The translations under genes and the position numbers were made by a program. This document shows, one piece after another, positions 8,106 through 16,350 of a stretch of DNA of 35,104 bases (the stretch's first letter is position 1; each line of letters opens with the position of its first letter). The notes under the pieces are model-generated. The model did no database searches, was not told where the DNA came from, and saw nothing but the letters and a program-made list of their open reading frames with translations. The stretch is from Pseudomonadota bacterium (GTDB lineage: Bacteria > Pseudomonadota > Gammaproteobacteria > Burkholderiales > Burkholderiaceae_C), in NCBI GenBank assembly GCA_018241325.1, contig JAFEEB010000029.1, positions 1 through 35,104 on the forward strand, in the 5' to 3' direction.

Positions 8106-9901
8106 CCCGACACTCCCGCTCCGCGCCGCTGGCCGCGCTGGCCCCTGCCCACACCGGCCCGGTCTCGTGGCAGCGGCTGCTGAAATGGCTGCACGAAGAC
8201 GGCGTGATCAGCGCCGAGGAGTCCGAGCGCACGGCCCAGCGCTGCTCGCACGCCGAAAGCGCGCAGCCGGCGCTGGAGCGCCTGGCGTCGGTGGGCGTGG
8301 TGCGCGCCAGCGACGGCGCGGCGCTGGACGTGGAGGAGCTGACGCGCTTTCTGGCGCGCCGGGCGCAACTGGAGTATTTGCGCATCGACCCGCTCAAGGT
8401 CGATGCGGGCAAGGTGGCCGACAGCATGAGCGCCAGCTATGCCGAGCGCCACAAGGTCCTGCCCGTGCAGGTGACGGCCGCCGAGCTGGTGGTGGCCACC
8501 AGCGAGCCTTTCATCACCGACTGGGTGGGCGAGGTCGAGCGCCAGGCACGCCGCTCGGTGCGCCGCGTGGTGGCCAGCCCGGCGGCCATCCGGCGCTACA
8601 CGGCCGAGTTCTTTGCGCTGGCGCGGTCGGTGCGCGCGGCGCAAAAAAGCGGCGGCGCGGCGGGCACGGCCAGCTTCGAGCAACTGGTGGAGCTGGGCAA
8701 GTCGGGCCGCCCGCTGGACGCCAACGACCAGGGCGTGATCCAGGTGGTGGACTGGCTGTGGCAGTACGCCTTCAACCAGCGCGCCAGCGACATCCACCTG
8801 GAGCCGCGGCGCGAGCAGGGCGTGATCCGCTTTCGCATCGACGGCGTGCTGCACCCGGTCTACCAGGTGCCGCCCGGCGTGATGAACGCCATTACCGCGC
8901 GCGTCAAGCTGCTGGGCCGCATGGACGTGGTCGAGCGCCGCCGCCCGCAGGACGGGCGCATCAAGACGCGCAACCCGGCGGGCGAGGAGGTCGAGATGCG
9001 CCTGTCCACCCTGCCCACGGCGTTTGGCGAGAAGCTGGTGATGCGCATCTTCGACCCCGAGACCGCCGTCAAGGACCTGGCGCAGCTGGGCTTTACCCCG
9101 CACGACGCCGAGCGCTGGCAGGCCCTGGTGGCGCGCCCGCACGGCATCATTTTGGTGACCGGGCCGACCGGCTCGGGCAAGACCACCACGCTGTACTCCA
9201 CGCTGCGGCGGGTGGCCACCGAGGAGGTCAACGTCAGCACCATCGAGGACCCGATCGAGAACATCGACCCGCGCCTGAACCAGACCCAGGTGCAGCCGCA
9301 GCTGGACTTCGGCTTTGCCGAGGGCGTGCGCGCGCTGATGCGCCAGGACCCGGACATCATCATGATCGGCGAAATCCGCGATCTGCAGACGGCCGAGATG
9401 GCGGTGCAGGCGGCGCTGACCGGCCACCTGGTGTTCAGCACCTTGCACACCAACGACGCGCCCTCGGCCTTCACGCGCCTGATGGAGCTGGGCGTGCCCT
9501 CGTACCTGCTGAGCGCCACCATGCTGGGCGTGCTGGCGCAGCGCCTGGTGCGCACCCTGTGCCCGCACTGCAAGCAGCCCGACGAGCAGGCCGGCACCGA
9601 GCTGCTGGCCGAGGCGGTGCGGCCCTGGAAGATCAACAAGGGCAACTACCGGCCGTTCAAGGCGGTGGGCTGCGTGGACTGCCGCATGACCGGCTATCGC
9701 GGGCGCATGGGCATCTACGAGCTGCTGTCGGTGAGCGACGCCTTGCGCGCCGTGGTGCACGGCGACGTGAGCATGGCCGCGCTGCGCAAACAGGCCGTGG
9801 CCGACGGCATGCACCCGCTGCGCCTGGCCGGCGCCCTGCGCGCGGCCGAGGGGCTGACCACGCTGGCCGAGATCATTGCGGCAACGCCACCGCTCCAATA
9901 A
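8102..9901 (+). CDS. GspE/PilB-type secretion or pilus ATPase
   Basis: A 599-residue hexameric traffic ATPase of the GspE/PilB superfamily, which powers type II secretion or type IV pilus extension from the cytoplasmic face of the inner membrane. An N-terminal GspE_N-like region (about 20-190) is followed by the ATPase core with Walker A GPTGSGKTTT at 354-363, the Asp box STIEDPIENI, Walker B DPDIIMIGEIRD and the His box LTGHLVFSTLHTNDA. A zinc-type loop is present as C487-x2-C490 and C524-x2-C527. No gspF, gspD or pilin gene lies nearby, so it is a lone ATPase here. Its ATG overlaps the preceding stop, so the two are probably translated together. Confidence 0.88.
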   Translation: MTRHSRSAPLAALAPAHTGPVSWQRLLKWLHEDGVISAEESERTAQRCSHAESAQPALERLASVGVVRASDGAALDVEELTRFLARRAQLEYLRIDPLKVDAGKVADSMSASYAERHKVLPVQVTAAELVVATSEPFITDWVGEVERQARRSVRRVVASPAAIRRYTAEFFALARSVRAAQKSGGAAGTASFEQLVELGKSGRPLDANDQGVIQVVDWLWQYAFNQRASDIHLEPRREQGVIRFRIDGVLHPVYQVPPGVMNAITARVKLLGRMDVVERRRPQDGRIKTRNPAGEEVEMRLSTLPTAFGEKLVMRIFDPETAVKDLAQLGFTPHDAERWQALVARPHGIILVTGPTGSGKTTTLYSTLRRVATEEVNVSTIEDPIENIDPRLNQTQVQPQLDFGFAEGVRALMRQDPDIIMIGEIRDLQTAEMAVQAALTGHLVFSTLHTNDAPSAFTRLMELGVPSYLLSATMLGVLAQRLVRTLCPHCKQPDEQAGTELLAEAVRPWKINKGNYRPFKAVGCVDCRMTGYRGRMGIYELLSVSDALRAVVHGDVSMAALRKQAVADGMHPLRLAGALRAAEGLTTLAEIIAATPPLQ

Positions 9902-10037
9902 AAAGGGCGTTTGCAAGGGGCGCCGGGGGCGGGCGGAAACCCGGGAAATCCCTAGGCCGGATAGGTGGAATCCACATAGCTTGCGCCCCAACCGCTGGGG
10001 ACAATGCGCGGTGTCTGGTCACTTCAGGAGACGACTC

Positions 10038-10526
10038 GTGCGCATCAAGAGTCAGAAGGATTTTTTCTCGGGGTTGCTCTACCTCATCATCGGCGGCGGC
10101 TTTGCCATCGGCGCCTTCAACTACACCATCGGCGATTCGGCCCGCATGGGGCCGGGTTACTTTCCGCTGCTGGTCGGCATCCTGCTGGCGATCCTGGGCG
10201 CAATCATCGTGGTCAAGTCGCTGGTGGTCGAAACCCCCGATGGCGACCCGATCGGCCAATGGGCCTGGAAGCCGCTCATCTTCATCATCCTGGCCAATTT
10301 TCTGTTCGGCATCCTGCTGGGCGGCGTTCCGTCGCTGGGCATTCCCGCGCTGGGCGTGATGGTCGGCATCATCGTGCTGACCCTGGTAGCGGCCTATGCG
10401 GGCCCCGAATTCAAGCTCAAGGAGGTGATCATTCTGGCCATCATCCTGGCGGTCGGCAGCTACGTGGTCTTCATCTGGGGGCTCAACCTGCAGATGCAGG
10501 TCTGGCCGAGCTTCATTTCGGGCTGA
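10038..10526 (+). CDS. tctB: Tripartite tricarboxylate transporter small membrane subunit TctB
   Basis: A 162-residue membrane protein with about four hydrophobic helices, matching the small TctB subunit of the tripartite tricarboxylate (TTT) carriers. The first helix is GLLYLIIGGGFAIGAFNYTI, followed by the conserved ARMGPGYFPLLVGILLAILG. The start is GTG at 10038, placed by AGGAG at 10026-10030 with a seven-base gap; the longer frame upstream overlaps noncoding sequence. tctA follows after 19 bases, so the two form one operon. No periplasmic binding protein gene (tctC/bug) lies on either side, so the binding protein must come from elsewhere. The substrate is therefore unknown. Confidence 0.88.
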   Translation: MRIKSQKDFFSGLLYLIIGGGFAIGAFNYTIGDSARMGPGYFPLLVGILLAILGAIIVVKSLVVETPDGDPIGQWAWKPLIFIILANFLFGILLGGVPSLGIPALGVMVGIIVLTLVAAYAGPEFKLKEVIILAIILAVGSYVVFIWGLNLQMQVWPSFISG

Positions 10527-10545
10527 GCGGCAGGAGCACGACATC

Positions 10546-12057
10546 ATGGAAATATTTGAACATCTCTCCCTGGGTTTCAGCGTCGCCTTCACGATGCAGA
10601 ACCTGGCCTACGCCTTCATCGGCTGTTTCCTCGGCACGCTGATCGGCGTGCTGCCCGGCGTCGGCCCGGTGGCCACCATCGCCATGCTGCTGCCCACCAC
10701 CTACGCGCTGCCGCCGGTGGCCGCGCTGATCATGCTGGCGGGCATCTACTACGGCGCGGCGTACGGCGGCTCCACCACCGCCATCCTGGTCAACCTGCCG
10801 GGCGAGACCTCCTCGGTGGTCACGGTGATCGACGGCTACCAGATGGCGCGCAAGGGCCGCGCCGGTCCGGCGCTGGCCTCGGCGGCGCTCGGCTCGTTCT
10901 TCGCGGGCTGCGTCGGCACGCTGGTGCTGGCGGCGTTTGCCGTGCCATTGACCGAGGTGGCCTTCAAGTTCGGCCCGGCCGAATACTTCTCGCTGATGGT
11001 GCTGGGCCTGCTGGCCGCGGTGGTGCTGGCTTCGGGTTCCATCATCAAGGCCGTCGGCATGATCGTGCTGGGTCTGCTGCTGGGCCTGGTGGGCACCGAC
11101 GTCAACTCGGGCGTGGCCCGCTACAGCTTCGACATCCCGGAGCTGACCGACGGCATCGGCTTCATCGCCATCGCCATGGGTGTGTTCGGCTACGGCGAGA
11201 TCATCGCCAACCTGGGCCGGGCGGATGAAAAGCGCGAGGTATTCGACGTCAAGGTGCAGCACCTGTACCCGACCAAGGAAGACTGGAAGCTGATCACCCC
11301 GGCCATCCTGCGCGGCACGCTGCTGGGCTCGCTGCTGGGCATCCTGCCGGGCGGCGGCGCCGTGCTGTCGGCCTTCGCGGCCTACACCATCGAGAAGAAG
11401 ACCAAACTGCGTCCGGGCGAAGTGCCCTTCGGCCAGGGCAACATCCGCGGCGTGGCATCGCCCGAGGCGGCCAACAACGCCGGCTCGCAGACCGCCTTCA
11501 TCCCGCTGCTGACGCTGGGCATTCCGCCCAACGCCGTGATGGCGCTGATGGTGGGGGCCATGACCATCCACAACATCCAGCCGGGCCCGCAGGTGATGAC
11601 CAGCAATCCGGACCTGTTCTGGGGCCTGATCGCCTCCATGTGGATCGGCAACGCCATGCTGGTGATCCTGAACCTGCCGCTGATCGGGCTGTGGATCAAG
11701 CTGCTGACGGTGCCCTACCGCTGGCTGTTCCCGGCCATCGTGCTGTTTTGCGCCATCGGCGTGTACACCACCAACAACAACACCTTCGACATCTGGATCA
11801 TGGGCTGGTTCGGCATCATCGGCTACATCTTCCACAAACTGGCGATGGAGCCTGCGCCGCTGCTGCTGGGCCTGATCCTGGGGCCGATGATGGAAGAGAA
11901 CCTGCGCCGCGCCCTGCTGCTCTCGCGCGGCAGCTGGAGCGTGCTGGTGACCCGGCCTATTTCGGCCACCATGCTGGCCCTGGCGGTGCTGCTGCTGATC
12001 ATCATGGTGCTGCCCTCGGTCAAGAAGAGCCGCGAGGAAGCCTTCGTCGAAGACTGA
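10546..12057 (+). CDS. tctA: Tripartite tricarboxylate transporter large membrane subunit TctA
   Basis: A 503-residue inner-membrane permease with about 10-12 predicted helices, the transport channel of a TTT-family secondary carrier for carboxylates. TctA signatures are GCFLGTLIGVLPGVGPVATI near the N-terminus, YYGAAYGGSTTAILVNLPGE, and the second inverted half with LLGILPGGGAVLSAFAAYTI and GVASPEAANNAGSQTAFIPL. AGGAG at 10532-10536 sits nine bases before the ATG. A strong hairpin terminator closes the operon just after the stop. It partners TctB encoded immediately upstream. Confidence 0.95.
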   Translation: MEIFEHLSLGFSVAFTMQNLAYAFIGCFLGTLIGVLPGVGPVATIAMLLPTTYALPPVAALIMLAGIYYGAAYGGSTTAILVNLPGETSSVVTVIDGYQMARKGRAGPALASAALGSFFAGCVGTLVLAAFAVPLTEVAFKFGPAEYFSLMVLGLLAAVVLASGSIIKAVGMIVLGLLLGLVGTDVNSGVARYSFDIPELTDGIGFIAIAMGVFGYGEIIANLGRADEKREVFDVKVQHLYPTKEDWKLITPAILRGTLLGSLLGILPGGGAVLSAFAAYTIEKKTKLRPGEVPFGQGNIRGVASPEAANNAGSQTAFIPLLTLGIPPNAVMALMVGAMTIHNIQPGPQVMTSNPDLFWGLIASMWIGNAMLVILNLPLIGLWIKLLTVPYRWLFPAIVLFCAIGVYTTNNNTFDIWIMGWFGIIGYIFHKLAMEPAPLLLGLILGPMMEENLRRALLLSRGSWSVLVTRPISATMLALAVLLLIIMVLPSVKKSREEAFVED

Positions 12058-12072
12058 CCGTCCCGCGCACTC

Positions 12073-12104
12073 GCAAAACGGCGCCCCGACGGGCGCCGTT
12101 TTGC
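12073..12104 (+). terminator. Hairpin terminator after tctBA
   Basis: A perfect 14 bp stem (GCAAAACGGCGCCC, 12073-12086, with GGGCGCCGTTTTGC, 12091-12104) closes a four-base loop. The T-run is built into the 3' arm (TTTT), which gives a terminator shape that would also work from the other strand. It marks the end of the tct operon. Confidence 0.85.
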
Positions 12105-12150
12105 ATGGCTCGCGCACAATGCGCGCCTGTTGCCTTTCGTCCCTGTCGCC

Positions 12151-13506
12151 ATGCCCATGCCCGAAGCCGCCGACCTCCTGACCCCCGAACTGCGCCAGGC
12201 CCTGCACCAGGAGTTGCACGCCCGCCCGCCGCAAGCGCTGGTCGCGCCGCTGGCGGTGACGCACTGGGTGCAGTGGATCGACGAAGCCGAACGCGCCGCC
12301 AGCCGCCAGTACCTGAGCGAGCTGATGGCGGGTGCCGGCCTGCCCGCGCCGGCGCCCGAGGCGGCCTTCGTGCAGGCCGAGCTGGACGCCTTCACGCTGC
12401 GCTGGGAGCTGCACACCGAATATGTGGCCTGGACCGTGACGCGCGTCCTGAGTGCCGAGGAGCTGGTCGCCTTCGGGCACGGCGAGCCGCCCACCGCCGC
12501 CGAGGGGGTGCCTGCCGCCTGGCGCCGCGGCATGCCCGGCACGCCCCTGACCGGCGTGCATCTGTGGGCCTTGCCGCGTCCGCGGGGCGACACCGCGCCG
12601 CTGCTGCGCCAGCTGTTTGGCGAACAGGGGGTGGTCACCGGCTCGCGCGTGATCAGCCACAGCAGCGACCTGCACACCGACCTGCGCCTGCGCGATGACG
12701 GCTGCGTGCGCGTGCTGGTGCTGGCCGGCGCCGCCGGGGCCGACGCGGTCACGCCGCGGCGCCTGGGGCGACTGGTGCAGCGCGTGCTGGAGATCGAAAC
12801 CTATCGCATGGCCGCGCTGCTGGGCTTTCCGGTGGCGCGCCGCGTCTCGCGCTGGCTGGCCGAGGGCGAGGCCGAGCTGGCTGCGCTGGCCGAGGCCGTG
12901 GGCCAGGCCCGGCGCGCCGACGAGCCCGCGCTGCTGGATCGCCTGACGCAGCTGGCCGCGCGCCTGGAGAGCCTGTACGCCGGCACGCACGCGCGTTTTT
13001 CGGCCACCGCGGCCTATGACGACCTGGTGCGCCAGCGCCTGATGGACATCGCCGAAGTGCGCATCGAGGGCATGCAGTCGCTGCGCGACTTCATGGAGCG
13101 GCGCCTGACGCCGGCCATGGCCACCTGCCGCTCCACCGACCGGCGCCAGGCCGCGCTGTCGGCGCGCATCGCCCGCGTGGGCGAGCTGCTGCGCACCCGC
13201 GTGGAAGTCGAGCAGCAGCAAAGCAGCCGCGAGCTGCTGGCGGCCATGAACCGGCGCCAGGGTTTGCAGTTGCAGCTGCAATCCACGGTGGAGGGCTTGT
13301 CGGTGGCGGCCATCACCTATTACGTGGTGGGGCTGATCGGCTACCTGGCCAAGGGCGCGCACGGCCTGGGCTGGCCGCTGAGCGTGGAAGTGAGCATGGC
13401 CGCTGCCGTGCCGGTGGTGGCGCTGATCGTGTGGGCCGGGCTGCGGCGGCTGCACCACCGCATCGTCGACACCGATGCACCGCCGCCAGCGTCAAAAGAA
13501 AAATAG
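12151..13506 (+). CDS. DUF3422 family membrane-anchored protein
   Basis: A 451-residue protein that I recognise as DUF3422, a proteobacterial family of unknown function. The N-terminal signature ELRQALHQELHARPP is typical. The middle (about 250-390) is rich in acidic and basic heptads and probably coiled. The C-terminus holds two hydrophobic helices, VEGLSVAAITYYVVGLIGYL and SMAAAVPVVALIVWAGLRRL, separated by a short loop, so the bulk should be anchored in the inner membrane facing the cytoplasm. ATG at 12151 is preferred; ATG at 12157 and a TTG at 12130 are alternatives, and none has a clear ribosome site. It stands alone, after the tct terminator. Confidence 0.8.
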   Translation: MPMPEAADLLTPELRQALHQELHARPPQALVAPLAVTHWVQWIDEAERAASRQYLSELMAGAGLPAPAPEAAFVQAELDAFTLRWELHTEYVAWTVTRVLSAEELVAFGHGEPPTAAEGVPAAWRRGMPGTPLTGVHLWALPRPRGDTAPLLRQLFGEQGVVTGSRVISHSSDLHTDLRLRDDGCVRVLVLAGAAGADAVTPRRLGRLVQRVLEIETYRMAALLGFPVARRVSRWLAEGEAELAALAEAVGQARRADEPALLDRLTQLAARLESLYAGTHARFSATAAYDDLVRQRLMDIAEVRIEGMQSLRDFMERRLTPAMATCRSTDRRQAALSARIARVGELLRTRVEVEQQQSSRELLAAMNRRQGLQLQLQSTVEGLSVAAITYYVVGLIGYLAKGAHGLGWPLSVEVSMAAAVPVVALIVWAGLRRLHHRIVDTDAPPPASKEK

Positions 13507-13514
13507 GGCTGTGA

Positions 13515-13554
13515 TCCGCTTGTGACCAGCGCGGGCAGCTATCAAATCGATAGT
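13515..13554 (+). repeat. Dispersed GCTATCAA repeat, copy b
   Basis: CGCTTGT, then CAGCGCG, then CAGCTATCAAATCGATAG match the core of copy a at 1571-1615. The site is intergenic, just after the DUF3422 gene. The remaining bases up to 13665 hold no gene that I can support. Confidence 0.65.
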
Positions 13555-13665
13555 TTTCACAAGCACGATCCGGCGCCGCCGGGCGCACCCCATCGCCCCG
13601 ACGCCTGCGAAAAAGCGGCGTGTCCGCTATCCTCGCCGGTTTTTTGCACCCAGGATTGCACCCTC

Positions 13666-14232
13666 ATGTCGCTCAAGCTTCACGTCATCATTTGCAGCAC
13701 CCGCCCGGGCCGCGTCGGGCCCGCCGTGGCACGCTGGTTTCACGGCTTTGCGCGCCAGCACGGCGGCTTCGACGCCGAGCTGGTGGACCTGGCCGACTTC
13801 AAGCTGCCGCTGTACGACGAGCCGGTGCACCCGCGCATGCAGCAGTACGAGCACGAGCACACCAAGCGCTGGAGCGCCAGCGTGGCCGCCGCCGATGCCT
13901 ATGTGTTCGTGATGCCCGAGTACAACTACATGCCCTCGCCGGCGCTGACCAACGCGCTGGACTACGTGTACCGCGAGTGGAACTACAAGCCCTGCGGCTT
14001 TGTCGGCTACGGCGGCGTCTCGGGCGGCCTGCGCGCCGTGCAGATGGCGCGCCTGCACGCCACCACGCTCAAGATGATGCCCATGGTCGAGGGCGTGGCC
14101 ATCCCGATGGTGGCCAGCCTGCTGGACGACGGCGGCCAGTTCGGCTCCAACGAGCTGATCGACGCCTCGGCGCGCAGCCTGCTCGACGAGCTGCTGCGCT
14201 GGGCCGACGCGCTGCGGCCCATGCGCGCCTGA
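13666..14232 (+). CDS. NAD(P)H-dependent FMN reductase family flavoprotein
   Basis: A 188-residue flavodoxin-like reductase (NADPH-dependent FMN reductase family). The phosphate loop STRPGRVGPAVARWF is near the N-terminus. MPEYNYMPSPALTNALDYV is the conserved flavin-contact segment and VGYGGVSGGLRAVQ the second one. It should bind FMN non-covalently and transfer hydride from NAD(P)H to a quinone, azo compound or flavin; the acceptor is not visible in the sequence. The ATG at 13666 starts the conserved LHVIICSTRPGR strand; the longer frame from 13522 crosses a dispersed repeat and is unlikely. It is followed after 25 bases by an EamA transporter. Confidence 0.86.
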   Translation: MSLKLHVIICSTRPGRVGPAVARWFHGFARQHGGFDAELVDLADFKLPLYDEPVHPRMQQYEHEHTKRWSASVAAADAYVFVMPEYNYMPSPALTNALDYVYREWNYKPCGFVGYGGVSGGLRAVQMARLHATTLKMMPMVEGVAIPMVASLLDDGGQFGSNELIDASARSLLDELLRWADALRPMRA

Positions 14233-14257
14233 GCGCCGGCCAAAAAATTGGTTAAAA

Positions 14258-15187
14258 ATGGCTGCGGCGCGCGCGGTACAAGCGAAGACAGCTATCGATA
14301 GCAGAGCAATCGGCATCGTTTTCGCGACTGTGGGCGCCATCGGCTTCAGCGGCAAGGCCATCATCGTCAAGCTGGCCTACCGCTACGGGGTGGACGCCAT
14401 CACCCTGCTGATGTACCGCATGCTGATGGCCTTGCCCTTCTTCCTGCTGATGGCCTGGTGGGGCGGGCGCGGGCGACCGGCGCTGAGCCGCAGCGAGCAC
14501 TGGGCGGTGCTGGGCCTGGGCTTTTGCGGCTACTACCTGGCCAGCATGCTGGACTTCGTCGGTCTGCAGTTCATCACCGCCGGGCTGGAGCGGCTCATCC
14601 TGTATCTCACGCCCACCCTGGTGCTGGTTTGCGGCTGGGCCTGGCGCGGGCGCGCCATCACGCTCGGGCACCTGCTGGCGACGTTGGTGAGCTATGGCGG
14701 CGCGCTGCTGGTGTTCGGCTTCGAGGTGCGCCAGGCGCCGGGCGGGGCCACGGCCTGGGGTGCGCTGTGGGTGCTGGGCTCGGCGGCGGCGTATGCGCTG
14801 TACCTGTTTTTCAGCGGCGAGTTCGTGCAACGCATCGGCAGCCTGCGCCTGGTGGGCCTGGCCTCCACCGTGGCCAGCGTGTGCTGCATCGCGTATTTCT
14901 TGCTGCTCAATCCGTTGGGCGCCGCGCGCGTGGCCGAGCCGGTGCTGTGGCTGTCGCTGCTCAACGCCACGCTGTGCACCGCCGTGCCGGTGCTGCTGGT
15001 GATGCTGGGCGTGGAGCGCATCGGCGCCAGCCTGGCCGCGCAGGTGGGCATGATCGGGCCGCTGTCCACCATTGCCATGAGCGTGGTGCTGCTGGGCGAA
15101 CCCTTTACGCCCGGGCTGGCGGCGGGCACCGTGCTGGTGGTGGCCGGCATTGCGCTGTTCAGCCGCGCGGGAAGGCGAGTGGGGTAG
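14258..15187 (+). CDS. EamA/DMT-family transporter (first of two)
   Basis: A 309-residue inner-membrane protein with about ten hydrophobic helices arranged as two EamA repeats, typical of the drug/metabolite exporter superfamily. The first repeat starts at GIVFATVGAIGFSGKAIIVK and the second at GALWVLGSAAAYALYLFFSG. PVLLVMLGVERIGASLAAQ and LSTIAMSVVLLGEPFTPG are the conserved ends of the second repeat. The substrate cannot be predicted. The first 17 residues come from a stretch resembling the dispersed GCTATCAA repeat, so the true start may differ; ATG at 14258 has no good ribosome site. Confidence 0.85.
   Translation: MAAARAVQAKTAIDSRAIGIVFATVGAIGFSGKAIIVKLAYRYGVDAITLLMYRMLMALPFFLLMAWWGGRGRPALSRSEHWAVLGLGFCGYYLASMLDFVGLQFITAGLERLILYLTPTLVLVCGWAWRGRAITLGHLLATLVSYGGALLVFGFEVRQAPGGATAWGALWVLGSAAAYALYLFFSGEFVQRIGSLRLVGLASTVASVCCIAYFLLLNPLGAARVAEPVLWLSLLNATLCTAVPVLLVMLGVERIGASLAAQVGMIGPLSTIAMSVVLLGEPFTPGLAAGTVLVVAGIALFSRAGRRVG
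14278..14303 (+). repeat. Dispersed GCTATCAA repeat remnant inside the EamA N-terminus
   Basis: ACAAGCGAAGACAGCTATCG followed by ATAG repeats the CAGCTATC...GATAG end of the family seen at 1571 and 13515, here within the first 17 codons of the EamA gene. The match is partial, so this is a tentative call. Confidence 0.4.
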
Positions 15188-15219
15188 CCTCGGGTATCGA
15201 CTTGGAAGGAGTTTGAATC

Positions 15220-16011
15220 ATGGACTTGGGAATGGCCGGCAAATGGGCGCTGGTGTGCGGCGCCAGCAAGGGCCTGGGCCTGGGCTGCGTGCAGGCGCTG
15301 GCGGGCGAGGGCGCCAACGTGCTGATGGTGGCGCGCGGCGCCGAGGCACTGCAGGCTTCGGCCGCGGCCCTGCGCCAGCGCGTGGGCGCCGGCGTGCAGG
15401 TGCTGGCGGTGGCGGCCGACATCACCACCGCCGAAGGGCGCGCGGCGGTGTTCGCCGAGCGCGCCGATTTCGATATCGTGGTCACCAACGCCGGCGGCCC
15501 GCCCATGGGCAGCTTTCGCGACTGGGATCGCACGGCCTGGATCAAGGCGGTGGACGCCAACATGCTCACGCCCATCGAGCTGATCAAGGCCACGATCGAC
15601 GGCATGCTGGCGCGCGGCTTCGGGCGCGTGGTCAACATCACCTCCAGCGCGGTCAAGGCGCCGATCGACGTGCTGGGCCTGTCCAACGGCGCGCGCTCGG
15701 GCCTGACGGGTTTTGTTGCCGGGCTGGCGCGCAACCCCCAGATCGCGGCCAAGGGCGTCACCATCAACAACCTGCTGCCCGGCAAGTTCGACACCGACCG
15801 GCTGGCCGGGCTGATGCAGGGCATGGTCAAGCAAAGCGGCAAGACCGTGGACGAGGTGCGCGCCGCGCAGGCCGCGCCCATTCCAGCCAAGCGCTTCGGC
15901 ACGCCGGCCGAGTTCGGCGCGGTCTGCGCCTTCTTGTGCAGCCAGCAGGCGGCCTACCTGACGGGGCAGAACATCCTGCTGGATGGCGGGGCGTATCCGG
16001 GAACTTTTTGA
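15220..16011 (+). CDS. Atypical SDR-family oxidoreductase lacking the catalytic tyrosine
   Basis: A 263-residue short-chain dehydrogenase-like protein. The cofactor loop CGASKGLGLG (13-22) and TNAGGPP (89-95) are kept, and the C-terminus LTGQNILLDGGAYPGTF is classical. The active site is not: after the TSS at 141-143, the YxxxK position reads S155-N-G-A-R159. Tyrosine and lysine are therefore replaced by serine and arginine. This LSNxxR pattern is characteristic of a subgroup of 'BKR-like' SDRs known to depart from the normal tetrad, so the gene is not simply damaged. AAGGAG at 15206-15211 supports the start. The stop is followed directly by a dispersed repeat. Function is unknown. Confidence 0.85.
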   Translation: MDLGMAGKWALVCGASKGLGLGCVQALAGEGANVLMVARGAEALQASAAALRQRVGAGVQVLAVAADITTAEGRAAVFAERADFDIVVTNAGGPPMGSFRDWDRTAWIKAVDANMLTPIELIKATIDGMLARGFGRVVNITSSAVKAPIDVLGLSNGARSGLTGFVAGLARNPQIAAKGVTINNLLPGKFDTDRLAGLMQGMVKQSGKTVDEVRAAQAAPIPAKRFGTPAEFGAVCAFLCSQQAAYLTGQNILLDGGAYPGTF

Positions 16012-16012
16012 C

Positions 16013-16336
16013 CCCCCCAGTCTCCACTCGCGGCGCGATGTTTCGCCTCCCCCTCTAGTACTGCGACCCGAAAGTATCGAAACATGAAATCGCGCCTTCG
16101 CACGCATGGCGGCGTTGCAAATCCTCGCAATAGCTTCGGCTATTGCTGCGGTTTGCGCCTTGCCCTGCGCGCGAATTCATCGATTTCGTCTTGTTCCTCT
16201 ACTTCCGGGTCGCAGTACTAGGGGCATCGCCAGTGACCGGGGAAACCCCGGCCACGGCGATCGCTGGCCTGGCCTGCTCCGCGGCCGTTGGGCCCTTTGC
16301 GTTTCATCGGCTGCGGGTGGCGCGCAACGCCATGGA
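16013..16336 (+). repeat. Hairpin-rich dispersed repeat, copy 2, split by an insert
   Basis: The left part (CCCCCCAGTCTCCACTCG to 16055) and the right part (from GGGGCATCGCCAGTGACC at 16221 to about 16336) match copies 1 and 3 in order, including the CCGGGGAAACCCCGG hairpin and the GCGTTTCATCG tail shared with copy 3. A 161 bp fold-back element lies between the two parts. The copy begins right after the SDR stop and fills the gap to the end of the convergent EamA gene. No coding potential is convincing in these 340 bases. Confidence 0.88.
16056..16220. mobile_element. MITE-like 161 bp fold-back element with TA flanks
   Basis: Terminal inverted repeats GTACTGCGACCCG (from 16058) and CGGGTCGCAGTAC (to 16218) match across 18 bases with one mismatch when extended to the next five bases. 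Both ends are bounded by TA (16056-16057 and 16219-16220), consistent with the TA duplication made by IS630/Tc1-mariner-type transposases. The interior is a further imperfect palindrome centred on GCAATAGCTTCGGCTATTGC (16117-16136). No transposase is encoded, so it would be non-autonomous. It interrupts copy 2 of the hairpin-rich repeat, so it arrived after that repeat. Confidence 0.8.
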
Positions 16337-16350
16337 TCACTGACCAGTGT

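Noticed and set aside
9902-10037. Promoter for tctBA
   Set aside because: TTGCGC (9981) and GACAAT (10000) are 13 bases apart, too close for a normal promoter; no better pair was found, so none is called.
12101-12120. Promoter-like TTGCAT and CACAAT before the DUF3422 gene
   Set aside because: The spacing is only eight bases and the first half is part of the terminator stem.
10513-13458. 981-residue open frame on the minus strand
   Set aside because: It is antisense to tctA and the DUF3422 gene, has His/Gln/Arg-rich shadow composition and no domain. High GC content keeps such frames open by chance.
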